Below, piece by piece: positions 32,034-40,681 of a DNA stretch of 64,000 bases. The position numbers and the translations under genes were made by a program. Within the stretch, counting starts at the first letter, position 1. Every line of letters starts with the position of its first letter. Under the pieces are notes generated by a model. It ran no database searches. It was not told where the DNA came from and saw nothing but the letters and a program-made list of their open reading frames with translations. This DNA comes from Defluviimonas aquaemixtae (lineage in GTDB: Bacteria; Pseudomonadota; Alphaproteobacteria; Rhodobacterales; Rhodobacteraceae), in NCBI RefSeq assembly GCF_900302475.1, contig NZ_OMOQ01000001.1, forward strand, positions 1,612,001 through 1,676,000, given 5' to 3'.

Positions 32034-33881
32034 TCACTCCGCCGCTTCGCTTCTCTCGTTCAATATGGGCAGCTTCATCTCGAATACAGCCCCTCCGCCC
32101 GGCGCGTTCCGCGCTGTCAGCCGACCGCCGAGGTCGTTGACGATGCCGGAGGAAATGGCAAGCCCCAGCCCGATCCCCTCGCCCGGCGCCTTCGTCGTGT
32201 AGAAGGGCTCGAAGAGGTTGTCGAGATCGGCGATCCCGTGGCCGTTGTCGCGCACGGCGAGCGTCGCCGTCTCGCCCGCCGTCAGCAGGATCTCGATCTG
32301 CGGCTCGGCCCGGCTTTTGGTCGCGTCGAGCGCATTGCGAAGAAGGTTGATGATCACCTGTTCAAGCCGGACCTTGTCGGCCATGACCATCACCGGCTCG
32401 CGCGGCGACATGCGGGTGATCCTGACCGCACGGACCCTCAGTGTGGGCTCCATCATCGCCAGCGCCGACGATATGGACGTCCTCAGATCAATCGGCTCGA
32501 ACGCCTCGCCGCCCTTGCGTGCATAGCTTTTCAGCTGGCGCGTAATTGCCCCCATGCGCTCGATCAGGTCGTCGATGCGCTGGAACGAGGACAGCGCCTC
32601 CTCGCCGCGCTTGCGCTGGAGCAGGAGCCGCGCGCCGGCGAGGTAGGTCTTCATCGCGGCGAGCGGCTGGTTGAGCTCGTGGCTGACCGAGGCCGACATC
32701 TCGCCGAGCGCGGCGAGCTTGGAGGATTGTTCCAGCGTCTGCTCGGCCACGGCGAGGTCCTTCTGAACCTTCTCGCGCTCGGCGATTTCTCGCTGGAGGC
32801 GGGCATTAAGCTGGCGCAGTTCCGCCGATTCCCGCCGGAAGACCGCCGACTGCATCCGGGCCCGGCGAGACAGCCAGTAAAAGATGAGCGAAAGAAGCAC
32901 CGCGAAGCCCATGATCTCGAGCGACAGGACCGTGTTTACCCTTTCGCGGATCGAATCGTAGGTCGTGAAGCTGATGAGCTTCCAGCCCCGGAAGGGGATG
33001 CGCGCCTCGTTGCGCATCACCGCCTCGCCGCGGACATAGGCGTCGGGCGGATCGTTCGCCCAGTCCGAGGTCACCTGGAACGCGCGTTCGATCGCGTTCG
33101 GCGCGGGGCGCGCGGCCAGCGCATCGCCGATCGCCTGACCGCGCCAGCGCGGCTCGGTCGACAGGATCACGCGGCCTTCGCTGTCGGTCACGGCGACCGC
33201 GTCGCTGATGCCTGCCCAAACCCTTTCGAACTTGGCGAGTTCGGCGCCCACGACTATGACGCCGACGACCTGGCCTTCGGACAGGACGGCGCGGGAATAG
33301 GTAAAGTCAAAGCCGCCCGCCTCGTTTTCGGTCAGCGTAAAGACCGTGTCCTTCGACCGCTGCGCATACACGAAATAGGGCGCGGCCGCATGGCTCGAGC
33401 CGAGCCGCGTGCGGTCCGTGGCGGCCACCGTGCGGCCGGAATCGTCAAGAAGCAGGATCGAGGCGGCGCCGATCTCGGATTGCGCCGAGATCAGCCGCTG
33501 CGAGGTAACCGTGAAGTCGCCCGTGTTGAGCGAGGAGATGAGCGCCGGATCCCGCGCGAGCAGGAGCGGCACGACCGATGTGCGCTGCAGTTCGCTGAGC
33601 ACGTGCCCGGTATAGAGCGCGAGCCGGACCTCGGCCCGGTTCCGTGTGCTTTCTGTGAAGCGATTGGTCAGGAATGAGTTGGTGAACCAGATGACCGCGA
33701 CGGCGACGGCGATGAATGCGATGACGAGCAGCCGGAGCCACCATGGACTGCGGATCGCGGTGATGCCGACGACCGGCGCCGGAGACACGTCTTCTGGCGG
33801 CGCGTCCGCGCTCGTCGGCGGCGCACTGGTGGTCCCGTTCCCAGCCCCGGTCTCGGATACCCGTTCGTCTGTCATCGCCAC
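32034..33881 (-). CDS. dctB: C4-dicarboxylate sensor histidine kinase
   Basis: 615 residues. A first membrane helix near 47-67 (LRLLVIAFIAVAVAVIWF) is followed by a periplasmic double-Cache (PAS-like) domain of about 235 residues (TSQRLISAQSEIGAASILLL, NEAGGFDFTYSRAV) and a second helix near 320-340 (LEIMGFAVLLSLIFYWL). A coiled-coil linker leads into the HisKA domain with SASVSHELNQPLAAMKTYLA and a GHKL ATPase (DNGHGI, GEGIGLGLAIS). Architecture and neighbour match DctB, which senses succinate, malate or fumarate outside the cell. The N-terminal 40 residues are Pro/Ala-rich. No dct transporter genes are adjacent. Confidence 0.9.
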   Translation of the reverse strand: MAMTDERVSETGAGNGTTSAPPTSADAPPEDVSPAPVVGITAIRSPWWLRLLVIAFIAVAVAVIWFTNSFLTNRFTESTRNRAEVRLALYTGHVLSELQRTSVVPLLLARDPALISSLNTGDFTVTSQRLISAQSEIGAASILLLDDSGRTVAATDRTRLGSSHAAAPYFVYAQRSKDTVFTLTENEAGGFDFTYSRAVLSEGQVVGVIVVGAELAKFERVWAGISDAVAVTDSEGRVILSTEPRWRGQAIGDALAARPAPNAIERAFQVTSDWANDPPDAYVRGEAVMRNEARIPFRGWKLISFTTYDSIRERVNTVLSLEIMGFAVLLSLIFYWLSRRARMQSAVFRRESAELRQLNARLQREIAEREKVQKDLAVAEQTLEQSSKLAALGEMSASVSHELNQPLAAMKTYLAGARLLLQRKRGEEALSSFQRIDDLIERMGAITRQLKSYARKGGEAFEPIDLRTSISSALAMMEPTLRVRAVRITRMSPREPVMVMADKVRLEQVIINLLRNALDATKSRAEPQIEILLTAGETATLAVRDNGHGIADLDNLFEPFYTTKAPGEGIGLGLAISSGIVNDLGGRLTARNAPGGGAVFEMKLPILNERSEAAE

Positions 33882-33920
33882 AGTCTAGGCCCCGCCGAGC
33901 CCTGTCTCAAGCGTCCGCGC

Positions 33921-34589
33921 TCAGCTGAGGGCCATGGCCGACATGAGCGAGCGGAAAAGCACCGAGCCGTCGGTGCCGCCGTGGGCCGGCTCGGCCATAC
34001 GTTCGGGGTGCGGCATCATGCCGAGCACGCGCCGGTTGGCCGAGAGGACACCCGCGATGTCCGCCGTCGCCCCGTTCGGGTTCTCGACATAGGTGAAGGC
34101 GACGCGGTCGTCGTCCCTCAGCCGCTTGAGGCCGTCGGGATCGATGGTGTAGTTGCCGTCGTGATGGGCGATCGGAATACGGATCTTGTCGCCCTTCCGC
34201 CAGCCGTCGGTGAAGGCGCTGTCAGCGGTTTCAACAATCAGATCAAGAGGTTTACAGACATACTTGAGGTTGGCATTGCGCAACAACGCGCCCGGCAGAA
34301 GCCCGGTTTCCGTCAGCACCTGGAAGCCGTTGCAGATGCCGATCACGTAGCCACCCTTCGCGGCGAAGCGCTTCACCGCCGCAGCGATCGGCGACTGGGC
34401 GGCAATCGCGCCGCAGCGCAGGTAGTCGCCGAAGGAAAAACCGCCCGGGATGCCGACGATGTCGATCCCATCCGGCAGGTCCGCGTCCTTGTGCCAAACG
34501 CGGACAACCGTCGCACCTGCACGTTCGAACGCGACCGTAAGATCGCGATCGCAATTCGAACCAGGGAACGTGATGACGGCGGCTTTCAT
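33921..34589 (-). CDS. purQ: Phosphoribosylformylglycinamidine synthase, glutaminase subunit
   Basis: 222 residues, start MKAAVITFPGSNCDRD at ATG 34589. Class I glutamine amidotransferase with the nucleophile Cys in GYVIGICNGFQVL, preceded by GGFSFGDYLRCGAIAA, and the C-terminal MMPHPER containing catalytic His and Glu. It supplies ammonia to PurL in the fourth step of purine synthesis. purS and purC follow about 1 kb upstream on the same strand, separated by a plus-strand GAF gene and a decayed fragment, an insertion into the usual purC-purS-purQ order. Confidence 0.95.
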   Translation of the reverse strand: MKAAVITFPGSNCDRDLTVAFERAGATVVRVWHKDADLPDGIDIVGIPGGFSFGDYLRCGAIAAQSPIAAAVKRFAAKGGYVIGICNGFQVLTETGLLPGALLRNANLKYVCKPLDLIVETADSAFTDGWRKGDKIRIPIAHHDGNYTIDPDGLKRLRDDDRVAFTYVENPNGATADIAGVLSANRRVLGMMPHPERMAEPAHGGTDGSVLFRSLMSAMALS

Positions 34590-34871
34590 GGGGACAAATC
34601 CTTGGGCATGACGCTGGCTCGGCCATAACCCAAAGGCGCGGTGCATTCCAGACCGGATTTCGGCGCGAGATACGCGGCGTCGCGGGCGCGCCGCCACGCA
34701 AGCAACCCTCTCATTGCGCCAGGCCGGATCGGCACGGGTGGCACAGGCGTCGCTCCGCAGAGCCGAAAATGCCGGTCCGTCTTTGTGCCCTCATCTTGCG
34801 GCGTTCAACTTAATAGCCGGGTAAGCATTCCATTTTAGTGGTCGCTGCACAGTTCATTCAAGGAGGAAAAC
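34590..34871. other. Non-coding gap between purQ and GAF gene
   Basis: 282 bases between divergent starts. The right end (34805-34871) is AT-richer (TTCAACTTAATAGCC, TAAGCATTCCATTTTAG) and ends with a strong ribosome-binding site AAGGAGG 7 bases before the GAF-protein start. A promoter for that gene is likely here. Nothing else recognisable. Confidence 0.4.
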
Positions 34872-35432
34872 ATGCAGGACCTTCCGGCACGGGACCACTG
34901 GGGCGCGGCTGAGGTTGCCGACGCAACCACGGAGGTCGTCGAGAATGTGCTCGAAACGCTCGAACTCGTCGACGCGCCGCCCGAGGAGGCGTTCGACAAG
35001 TTCACGCGCCTCGTCTCGACGTTTCTGAATGTGCCGGTCTCATTGGTGTCGTTTGTCGAGGAGGATCGTGATCGGCAATTCTTCAAGAGCGAGTTCGGGC
35101 TGACGGGCATCTGGGCGGAGACGCGTCAGACTCCGCTGTCGCACTCGTTTTGTCAGTACGTGAAGCGCGACGACCGACCTCTCATCGTGGAACATGCACC
35201 CGACGACGCAAGGGTATGCAACAACCTTGCCATTCCCGATCTCAATGTCCGCGCCTATCTAGGTGTTCCGGTGCACGGACCCGACAAATCTGTTCTGGGG
35301 GCGCTTTGCGCAATCGACGCAAAGAGGCGTCGCTGGGATCAGTCAGATGTCGATGTGATGGTGGATTTGGCGGGCTGTGTGACCGACCAAATCCGACTGC
35401 GCCATGCCTTGCGCCGCTCACACGGCCTCTAA
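34872..35432 (+). CDS. GAF-domain protein
   Basis: 186 residues, essentially a single GAF domain (about 40-180): FDKFTRLVSTFLNVPVSLVS, the FFKSEFGL segment, PLSHSFCQYV, RAYLGVPVHGPDKSVLGALC and AIDAKRRRWDQ. The pattern (TPLSHSFCQYVxxxxxPLIV and LGALCAID) is that of the stand-alone or kinase-linked GAF domains often found with diguanylate cyclases and histidine kinases. Ser-Phe-Cys is a conserved feature. No output domain is attached, so it would act through a partner. It is a single-gene unit interrupting the pur genes. Confidence 0.8.
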   Translation: MQDLPARDHWGAAEVADATTEVVENVLETLELVDAPPEEAFDKFTRLVSTFLNVPVSLVSFVEEDRDRQFFKSEFGLTGIWAETRQTPLSHSFCQYVKRDDRPLIVEHAPDDARVCNNLAIPDLNVRAYLGVPVHGPDKSVLGALCAIDAKRRRWDQSDVDVMVDLAGCVTDQIRLRHALRRSHGL

Positions 35433-35508
35433 CAAGCGCGCGACGCTCGCGTCTCGGCTGAATCCAGCCCGCAGTTGCAGGTGAAGAGTTGCCGAAGGCG
35501 AGCGCTTC

Positions 35509-35679
35509 TTGACAGTCTGGCCTTGTCGATCCGACGCCTGCCAGTGGTACTACCAATGCCCGTCCTGCGCGATCGTGCTCAGGCCGCTTCCCGGCGACTG
35601 GTGCGTCTTCTGTTTCTACGGGACCGTGCCCTGCCCCCCGATCCAGATGGGCCGGAACTGCTGTGCCGATCGCCGCGCC
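35509..35679 (+). pseudogene. Remnant of a GDCCVxC-family small Cys-rich protein
   Basis: The frame from 35509 reads SDACQWYYQCPSCAIVLRP, LPGDWCVFCFYGTVPCPPIQ and MGRNCC. This matches the C-terminal half of a small family whose members read ...DACQWYYxCxxC..LRPxPGDCCVFCSYGTVPCPPIQ. The N-terminal CPxC half is missing in this frame; SCRRRALLDS in another frame just upstream may be its frameshifted remains. The first Cys of the GDCC motif is Trp here. No start codon or ribosome-binding site was found. The fragment runs into the convergent purS stop. Confidence 0.6.
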
Positions 35680-35681
35680 AC

Positions 35682-35921
35682 TCAGGCGATCTCGATCGAG
35701 TATTTCTCGATCACGGTATTGGCGAGGAGCTTTTCGCACATCGCCTTGACCTCGACCTCTGCCGCCGCCTTGTCGGTCGCGGCGAGGTCGAGTTCGATTA
35801 CCTTGCCCTGACGGACCGCCTCGACGCCCGAGAATCCGAGCGTGCCGAGCGCGTGCCTGACCGCCTCGCCCTGCGGGTCGAGAACGCCATCTTTCAGCAT
35901 GACATGGACACGGGCTTTCAT
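35682..35921 (-). CDS. purS: Phosphoribosylformylglycinamidine synthase subunit PurS
   Basis: 79 residues from MKARVHVMLKDGVLDPQGEA; an in-frame ATG at 35933 would add four residues. Family landmarks are LGFSGVEAVRQGKVIELDL and the C-terminal VIEKYSIEI. PurS bridges PurL and PurQ in the FGAM synthase complex. It lies 28 bases after purC and would be co-transcribed with it. Confidence 0.92.
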   Translation of the reverse strand: MKARVHVMLKDGVLDPQGEAVRHALGTLGFSGVEAVRQGKVIELDLAATDKAAAEVEVKAMCEKLLANTVIEKYSIEIA

Positions 35922-35949
35922 CGTCGCGGTCATTGTGGGGGCGGGCCTT

Positions 35950-36711
35950 TCAGTTGATCAGCGTCGGTTTCGTGAGATGCGTGGTCTGCGCGGGCAGCAC
36001 GCCGAGGCGGCGGGCGACTTCAGAATAGGCGTCCGCGAGGTCGCCCAGATCCCGGCGGAAGACGTCCTTGTCGAGCTTCCGGCCGCTCTTGACATCCCAC
36101 AAACGGCACGAATCCGGGCTGATTTCGTCGGCCACGATCAGGCGCATGAAATCGCCGTCCCAGATCCGCCCGACTTCGATCTTGAAATCGACGAGCTTGA
36201 TGCCGACGGCGTAGAAAACGCCCGACAGGAAATCGTTTACCCGGAGCGCGAGCGACACGATGTCGTCGAGATCCTGCTGGTTGGCCCAGCCGAAGGCGAC
36301 GACGTATTCCTCGCTGACCATCGGATCGCCGAGCGCGTCGTTCTTGTAGCTGTATTCGACGATCGGACGCGGCAGAGCGGTGCCCTCTTCCATGCCGAGC
36401 CTCTTGGAGAGAGACCCTGCCGCGAAGTTCCTGACGATCACTTCGAGCGGAATGATCTCCACCTGGCGGATAAGCTGTTCACGCATGTTGATGCGGCGGA
36501 TGAAGTGGTTGGGGACGCCGATGTTCGTCAGGCCCTGCATGAAGAACTCGCTGAGCCGGTTGTTCAGGACGCCCTTCCCTTCGATCACGTCCTTCTTCTG
36601 GGCGTTGAAGGCGGTCGCATCATCCTTGAAATACTGAACGAAGGTTCCGGGCTCGGGTCCTTCATAGAGGATCTTCGCCTTGCCCTCGTAGATCTTCTTG
36701 CGACGTGCCAT
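35950..36711 (-). CDS. purC: Phosphoribosylaminoimidazole-succinocarboxamide synthase
   Basis: 253 residues. [18 protein letters not shown] opens the protein (ATG 36711), with [49 protein letters not shown] and [14 protein letters not shown], the SAICAR synthetase signatures. Length is typical of bacterial PurC. First gene of the purC-purS unit. Confidence 0.96.
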   Translation of the reverse strand: MARRKKIYEGKAKILYEGPEPGTFVQYFKDDATAFNAQKKDVIEGKGVLNNRLSEFFMQGLTNIGVPNHFIRRINMREQLIRQVEIIPLEVIVRNFAAGSLSKRLGMEEGTALPRPIVEYSYKNDALGDPMVSEEYVVAFGWANQQDLDDIVSLALRVNDFLSGVFYAVGIKLVDFKIEVGRIWDGDFMRLIVADEISPDSCRLWDVKSGRKLDKDVFRRDLGDLADAYSEVARRLGVLPAQTTHLTKPTLIN

Positions 36712-36873
36712 GAAAACTCCGCTGCAGTGGGCGGTCCGCGCCCTGCCAGTTAAGCCGCCGCTATAGGCCAACGAACCACCTCCCGCAAGCCATAGCCCTT
36801 TCCGGGGCTTGCGGTGGCGGTGCGGGCCGTGCATATGGAAAGCTGGTGACGCCAGATCGAAACGGGGCTCCGC

Positions 36874-37188
36874 ATGACGACGTTCGACGACCGTGAAAAC
36901 GCCTTCGAGGCCAAGTTCGCGCATGACGAAGAGATGAAGTTCAAAGCCGAGGCGCGGCGCAACAAGCTGCTCGGGCTGTGGGCCGCGGACATTCTCGGCA
37001 AGACCGGAGAGGCGGCGGAGGCCTATGCCAAGGAAGTGATCGTCGCCGATTTCGAGGAAGCGGGCGACGAAGACGTCTTTCGCAAGGTGAAGGCCGATCT
37101 CGGCGGGCGGGTAGATGACCAGAAGATCCGCGCGCAGATGGCTGATCTCATGCGCGAGGCCAAGCGCCAGCTTTTGGAGGAAAGCTGA
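36874..37188 (+). CDS. F1Fo-ATPase inhibitor subunit zeta (DUF1476)
   Basis: 104 residues beginning [20 protein letters not shown], with [19 protein letters not shown] and [22 protein letters not shown]1476 proteins are the zeta subunit that inhibits the F1 motor of alphaproteobacterial ATP synthase (shown in Paracoccus denitrificans), the N-terminal segment acting like mitochondrial IF1. The family is restricted to alphaproteobacteria. Single gene here, divergent from purC. Confidence 0.92.
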   Translation: MTTFDDRENAFEAKFAHDEEMKFKAEARRNKLLGLWAADILGKTGEAAEAYAKEVIVADFEEAGDEDVFRKVKADLGGRVDDQKIRAQMADLMREAKRQLLEES

Positions 37189-37309
37189 CGCGGACTTGGG
37201 CCGGCCAGACCGTCCCGACCATTCCAATCTGACCAACTCCCGGCCGCCCGTTAAGGCTGCGTGAACGCTTGTGGACCATCCTGCCCGCCGCGAGGCCCAG
37301 GAGGTGCGG

Positions 37310-39352
37310 ATGGAAATAGGACAGGCGCGGACGGCCGATGCCGCGGAGGCGCGGCCTCGATTTGGCCGTGCCGTGATCAGGCAAGCCCTGCCCCTGTCGC
37401 TCGCGGTCGTCTTCGTCGTTCTGCTGCGCGACAGGATCGCGGCGACCGACCCTGCCGCGGTTCTGGCGGCACTCGGGCGGATCGAACCCGATCAATGGCT
37501 GTTCGCCGCCATTGCGACACTCGCGAGCTTTGCCGCGCTCGGTCAGTATGACGTGACCGTTCACCGCGTGCTCCGCACCGGCATCCGGCCCCGGACGGCG
37601 CGGCGCGCGGGCCTCGCGGCAATTGCGATATCGCAGGTGCTGGGCTTCGGCCTGATCACCGGTGCGCTGGTGCGCTGGCGGCTGTTGCCGGGCCAAAGCC
37701 TGTGGCAGGCGACGCGACTGACGGGTGTCGTGACACTTCTGTTCCTTCTCTGCTGGGCCGTCGTGGCGGCCGTCGCCATCCTGTTGCTGCCCGCCGAGGC
37801 GGGGCCGCTGCGGGCCGCACCGGCGCGGGCAGTGGCGCTGGCCGTGCTCGCGCTGGCCGCCACGGGAGTGGCGGCGGCGTTCTTCCGACCGAGGGTGACG
37901 GCGTTCGGCCAGCGAATCGAAACGCCGCCGCTTCCCGCGATCGGGCGGCTTCTGCTGCTGACAGCGGTCGATACCGCTGCTGCGGCACTCGCGCTCGGGG
38001 CGCTCATGCCACCGGGCGCGGGACCGGGCGCGGCGGATCTGATCCCGGCCTATCTCGTCGCGCTCGGCGCGGGGCTGATCCTGGCGACGCCGGGAGGGGT
38101 CGGACCGTTCGAGATTGCGCTGGCGGCCCTTCTGCCCGAGACCGGGCAGGACGGGCTTCTCGCCGCAGTTCTCGCCTTCCGTCTGATCTATTTCGCCTGC
38201 CCTGCCGCGATCGCCGCCGTCGCCTTCCTGATCGGACCCCGGCCGGAGGTTGAAGGCCGGAAACCGCGAGACCCGGTGCTCGAGCCCGCCGGGCGCATGA
38301 CCCGGGCGCAAATCTCGGCCCATCTCGACGGCGTGGCGCGCGCCGAGTGCGGGATCGCGCATCAGGGGCAGCACGATGTTCTGCTTTCCGCCCGCTGCGG
38401 GAACGGCTGGCTCGTCGGGCGCGGCGGGCAGGCGCTCGTCGGTCTCTTCGATCCGTTCCGGCAGGACGGGGAGACCAGGCGTCTGATCGGCGCGCTCGCC
38501 CGCGCCGCGCGGGCCGAAGGTCGCATCCCGTGCCATTACAAGATCGGGCGCCGTACGGCCGCCTGCGCCCGGCGCGCCGGCTACACCGTCTGGCCTGTCG
38601 CCGACGAGCTTTGGCTCGATCCGCTCCGCTTCGATCCCGCCACACCTGAGCGCGCGGGCCTCAGGCGCAAGCTGCGCAAGGCGACGCGCGCAGGCATCGA
38701 GATTGACTGCCCCGCGCCCGAGGCCCTGCCCGTTTCGGATATGGCGGAGATCTCCCGCGACTGGGCTCAGGCGCGCGGCGGCGAGCGCGGCTTTTCGATG
38801 GGCCGTTTCGCTCCGGACTACGTCGCCTGCCAGCGGGTGTATCTTGCAAGGGTCTCGGGCCGGCTCGTGGGTTTCGCGAGCTTTCACGAGGGCGCGCGGG
38901 AGTGGGTTCTCGACCTCATGCGTCCAGGGCCGGACGGTCCGGACGGGACGATGCACGCGTTGGTCGCGGCGGCGCTCGACGATGCGCGCAAGGCCGGGCT
39001 TCGCCGGCTGTCGCTCGCCGCCCTGCCTTGCGCTGCAGGCGACCTGACGGGGCCGGCCGCGACGCTCTTCGGCCGGCTTGGCGCAGGTCGGGGAACCGCC
39101 GGGCTCGCTCGGTTCAAGACCAGCTTCTCTCCCCGTCACGACCGGCTCTATATCGCGGCGCCGAACGCCGCCTCCCTCGTGCTCGCCGCCGCCGACATCG
39201 CGCGCGAGATCCGCTCGCCGGAACCGCTCGCGGTGATACCGCCGCGCCTTCTCTCGACGGCCGGTCATGATCGCGGCGGCGGCAAGCCACGCGTCTCGCG
39301 CGTACCCGAGTCGGGTCGAACGCGATCCGAGCCCGGCCACAACGCAGCCTGA
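37310..39352 (+). CDS. MprF-like protein: lysyl-phosphatidylglycerol synthase TM domain plus DUF2156
   Basis: 680 residues. The N-terminal about 320 residues form about eight membrane helices of the flippase-like domain ([54 protein letters not shown]). The C-terminal cytosolic part is a DUF2156 acyltransferase-like domain ([65 protein letters not shown]), the fold that moves an amino acid from charged tRNA to phosphatidylglycerol. Start ATG 37310 has AGGAGG at ideal spacing and is preferred over GTG 37271. It probably alters membrane charge and resistance to cationic peptides; the amino acid added is unknown. Confidence 0.82.
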   Translation: MEIGQARTADAAEARPRFGRAVIRQALPLSLAVVFVVLLRDRIAATDPAAVLAALGRIEPDQWLFAAIATLASFAALGQYDVTVHRVLRTGIRPRTARRAGLAAIAISQVLGFGLITGALVRWRLLPGQSLWQATRLTGVVTLLFLLCWAVVAAVAILLLPAEAGPLRAAPARAVALAVLALAATGVAAAFFRPRVTAFGQRIETPPLPAIGRLLLLTAVDTAAAALALGALMPPGAGPGAADLIPAYLVALGAGLILATPGGVGPFEIALAALLPETGQDGLLAAVLAFRLIYFACPAAIAAVAFLIGPRPEVEGRKPRDPVLEPAGRMTRAQISAHLDGVARAECGIAHQGQHDVLLSARCGNGWLVGRGGQALVGLFDPFRQDGETRRLIGALARAARAEGRIPCHYKIGRRTAACARRAGYTVWPVADELWLDPLRFDPATPERAGLRRKLRKATRAGIEIDCPAPEALPVSDMAEISRDWAQARGGERGFSMGRFAPDYVACQRVYLARVSGRLVGFASFHEGAREWVLDLMRPGPDGPDGTMHALVAAALDDARKAGLRRLSLAALPCAAGDLTGPAATLFGRLGAGRGTAGLARFKTSFSPRHDRLYIAAPNAASLVLAAADIAREIRSPEPLAVIPPRLLSTAGHDRGGGKPRVSRVPESGRTRSEPGHNAA

Positions 39353-39523
39353 CGGGCGCGGCACGACAGAGCTGTTCACGCTGCCGTCTCCCCTGACCTG
39401 GCCGAAGGTCCGCTCTGCCGTCAGCGGCGCCGTACCGGTTCGCCGCAAGCCGCGCCGGAAGCACGGCGATGGGGTCATGGACGAGGCGCGGGCGGCAGTG
39501 GCTGTTGTGTTGTCGCGGCGATT

Positions 39524-39535
39524 TCATGATCATGA
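39524..39535. promoter_or_regulatory. 12-bp perfect palindrome upstream of the homocysteine methyltransferase gene
   Basis: TCATGATCATGA, centred about 105 bases before the bmt start, in a 282-base gap that otherwise holds no gene. Position and symmetry suit an operator for a small dimeric repressor of methionine/SAH metabolism, but no specific factor can be named from sequence. Confidence 0.4.
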
Positions 39536-39634
39536 TGACGAAGATCGGTTTGCTTCAACGCCACCGCCATGGCACATGAGACACAAGGGCCGCAGCGTAG
39601 CAGCCCGCCGAGGCATTGAGTGAAAGGTTTTTCA

Positions 39635-40648
39635 ATGAGCGACCCTCTCTCCGACCTGCTCGCCAAGCGTGATTGGCTGTTGGCCGACGGTGCAACGGGC
39701 ACGAACCTCTTCAACATGGGGCTGACGGCTGGCGAGGCGCCGGAGCTTTGGAACACCGATCAGCCCGACAAGATCCGCGCGCTATACCAGGGCACGGTCG
39801 ATGCCGGGTCGGACCTGTTCCTCACGAACACCTTTGGTGGCAATGCGAGCCGGCTTAAGCTTCACGGCGCCCAGGGCCGCGTCCGCGAGCTGAACCGCAT
39901 CGGCGCCGGGATCGCGCGCGAACTCGCAGACAAGGCCGGGCGGCCCGTGATCGTAGCAGGTTCCATGGGCCCGACCGGCGAAATCATGGCGCCGATGGGC
40001 GAGCTGACACATGAGCGCGCCGTCGAGATGTTCCATGAACAGGCGGAGGGGCTGAAGGAGGGTGGCGTCGACGTGCTCTGGGTCGAGACGATCTCTGCCC
40101 CCGAGGAGTACCAAGCCGCAAGCGAGGCCTGCGGGATGGCCGGTATTCCCTGGTGCGGCACGATGAGCTTCGACACGGCGGGACGCACGATGATGGGCGT
40201 GACCTCGGCGCAGATGGTGGCGATGGTCGACAAGCTCTCGCATCAGCCCCTGGCCTTCGGCGCCAATTGCGGAGTCGGCGCTTCCGACCTCTTGCGCACG
40301 GTCCTGGGCTTCATCGCGGCTGGCCCCGAACGGCCGATCATCGCGAAAGGCAATGCCGGCATACCGAAATACCATGACGGACACATTCACTACGACGGCA
40401 CTCCGGAACTTATGGCCGAATATGCCGTCCTTGCCCGTGATGCGGGCGCCACGATCATCGGCGGTTGCTGCGGCACGATGCCCGATCACCTCGCGAAAAT
40501 GCGCCGGGCGCTCGAAGAACGTCCCCGGGGACCGCGACCGACACTCGATGAGATCGCGGCAAAGCTCGGCGGGTTTTCCTCCGCCTCCGACGGAACCGGG
40601 GAGGACGCGGGCGCCGGGCGCGAACGCCGCGGCCGCCGGCGCGGCTGA
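39635..40648 (+). CDS. bmt: Homocysteine S-methyltransferase (betaine-homocysteine methyltransferase / split MetH domain)
   Basis: 337 residues, a homocysteine-binding TIM barrel: LLADGATGTNLFNMGL at the N-terminus, LFLTNTFGGN, and the three zinc cysteines in FGANCGVGAS and IIGGCCGTMPDH. In roseobacters this protein is annotated as betaine-homocysteine methyltransferase. In Phaeobacter inhibens, as I recall from mutant-fitness work, the equivalent supplies the homocysteine half of a methionine synthase split into separate proteins. The corrinoid and DUF1638 genes at 41.9-43.6 kb fit the second view. ATG 39635 has an AAAGG site 7 bases upstream. The last about 20 residues are an Arg/Gly-rich tail. 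Confidence 0.88.
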   Translation: MSDPLSDLLAKRDWLLADGATGTNLFNMGLTAGEAPELWNTDQPDKIRALYQGTVDAGSDLFLTNTFGGNASRLKLHGAQGRVRELNRIGAGIARELADKAGRPVIVAGSMGPTGEIMAPMGELTHERAVEMFHEQAEGLKEGGVDVLWVETISAPEEYQAASEACGMAGIPWCGTMSFDTAGRTMMGVTSAQMVAMVDKLSHQPLAFGANCGVGASDLLRTVLGFIAAGPERPIIAKGNAGIPKYHDGHIHYDGTPELMAEYAVLARDAGATIIGGCCGTMPDHLAKMRRALEERPRGPRPTLDEIAAKLGGFSSASDGTGEDAGAGRERRGRRRG

Positions 40649-40681
40649 GCGGCGGGCGGGAAGGCACCCCGAGAAAGCGCG

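Noticed and set aside
37148..39478. 776-codon minus-strand open frame opposite the MprF-like gene
   Set aside because: Shadow frame; the plus strand has membrane helices, DUF2156 motifs and an AGGAGG ribosome-binding site.
39353..39634. SAM-II/SAM-V-like riboswitch before the homocysteine methyltransferase gene
   Set aside because: Position is suggestive, but the conserved core (a CUAAA-type segment pairing with the P1 loop) could not be found; the palindrome and a plain AAAGG ribosome-binding site explain the visible signals.
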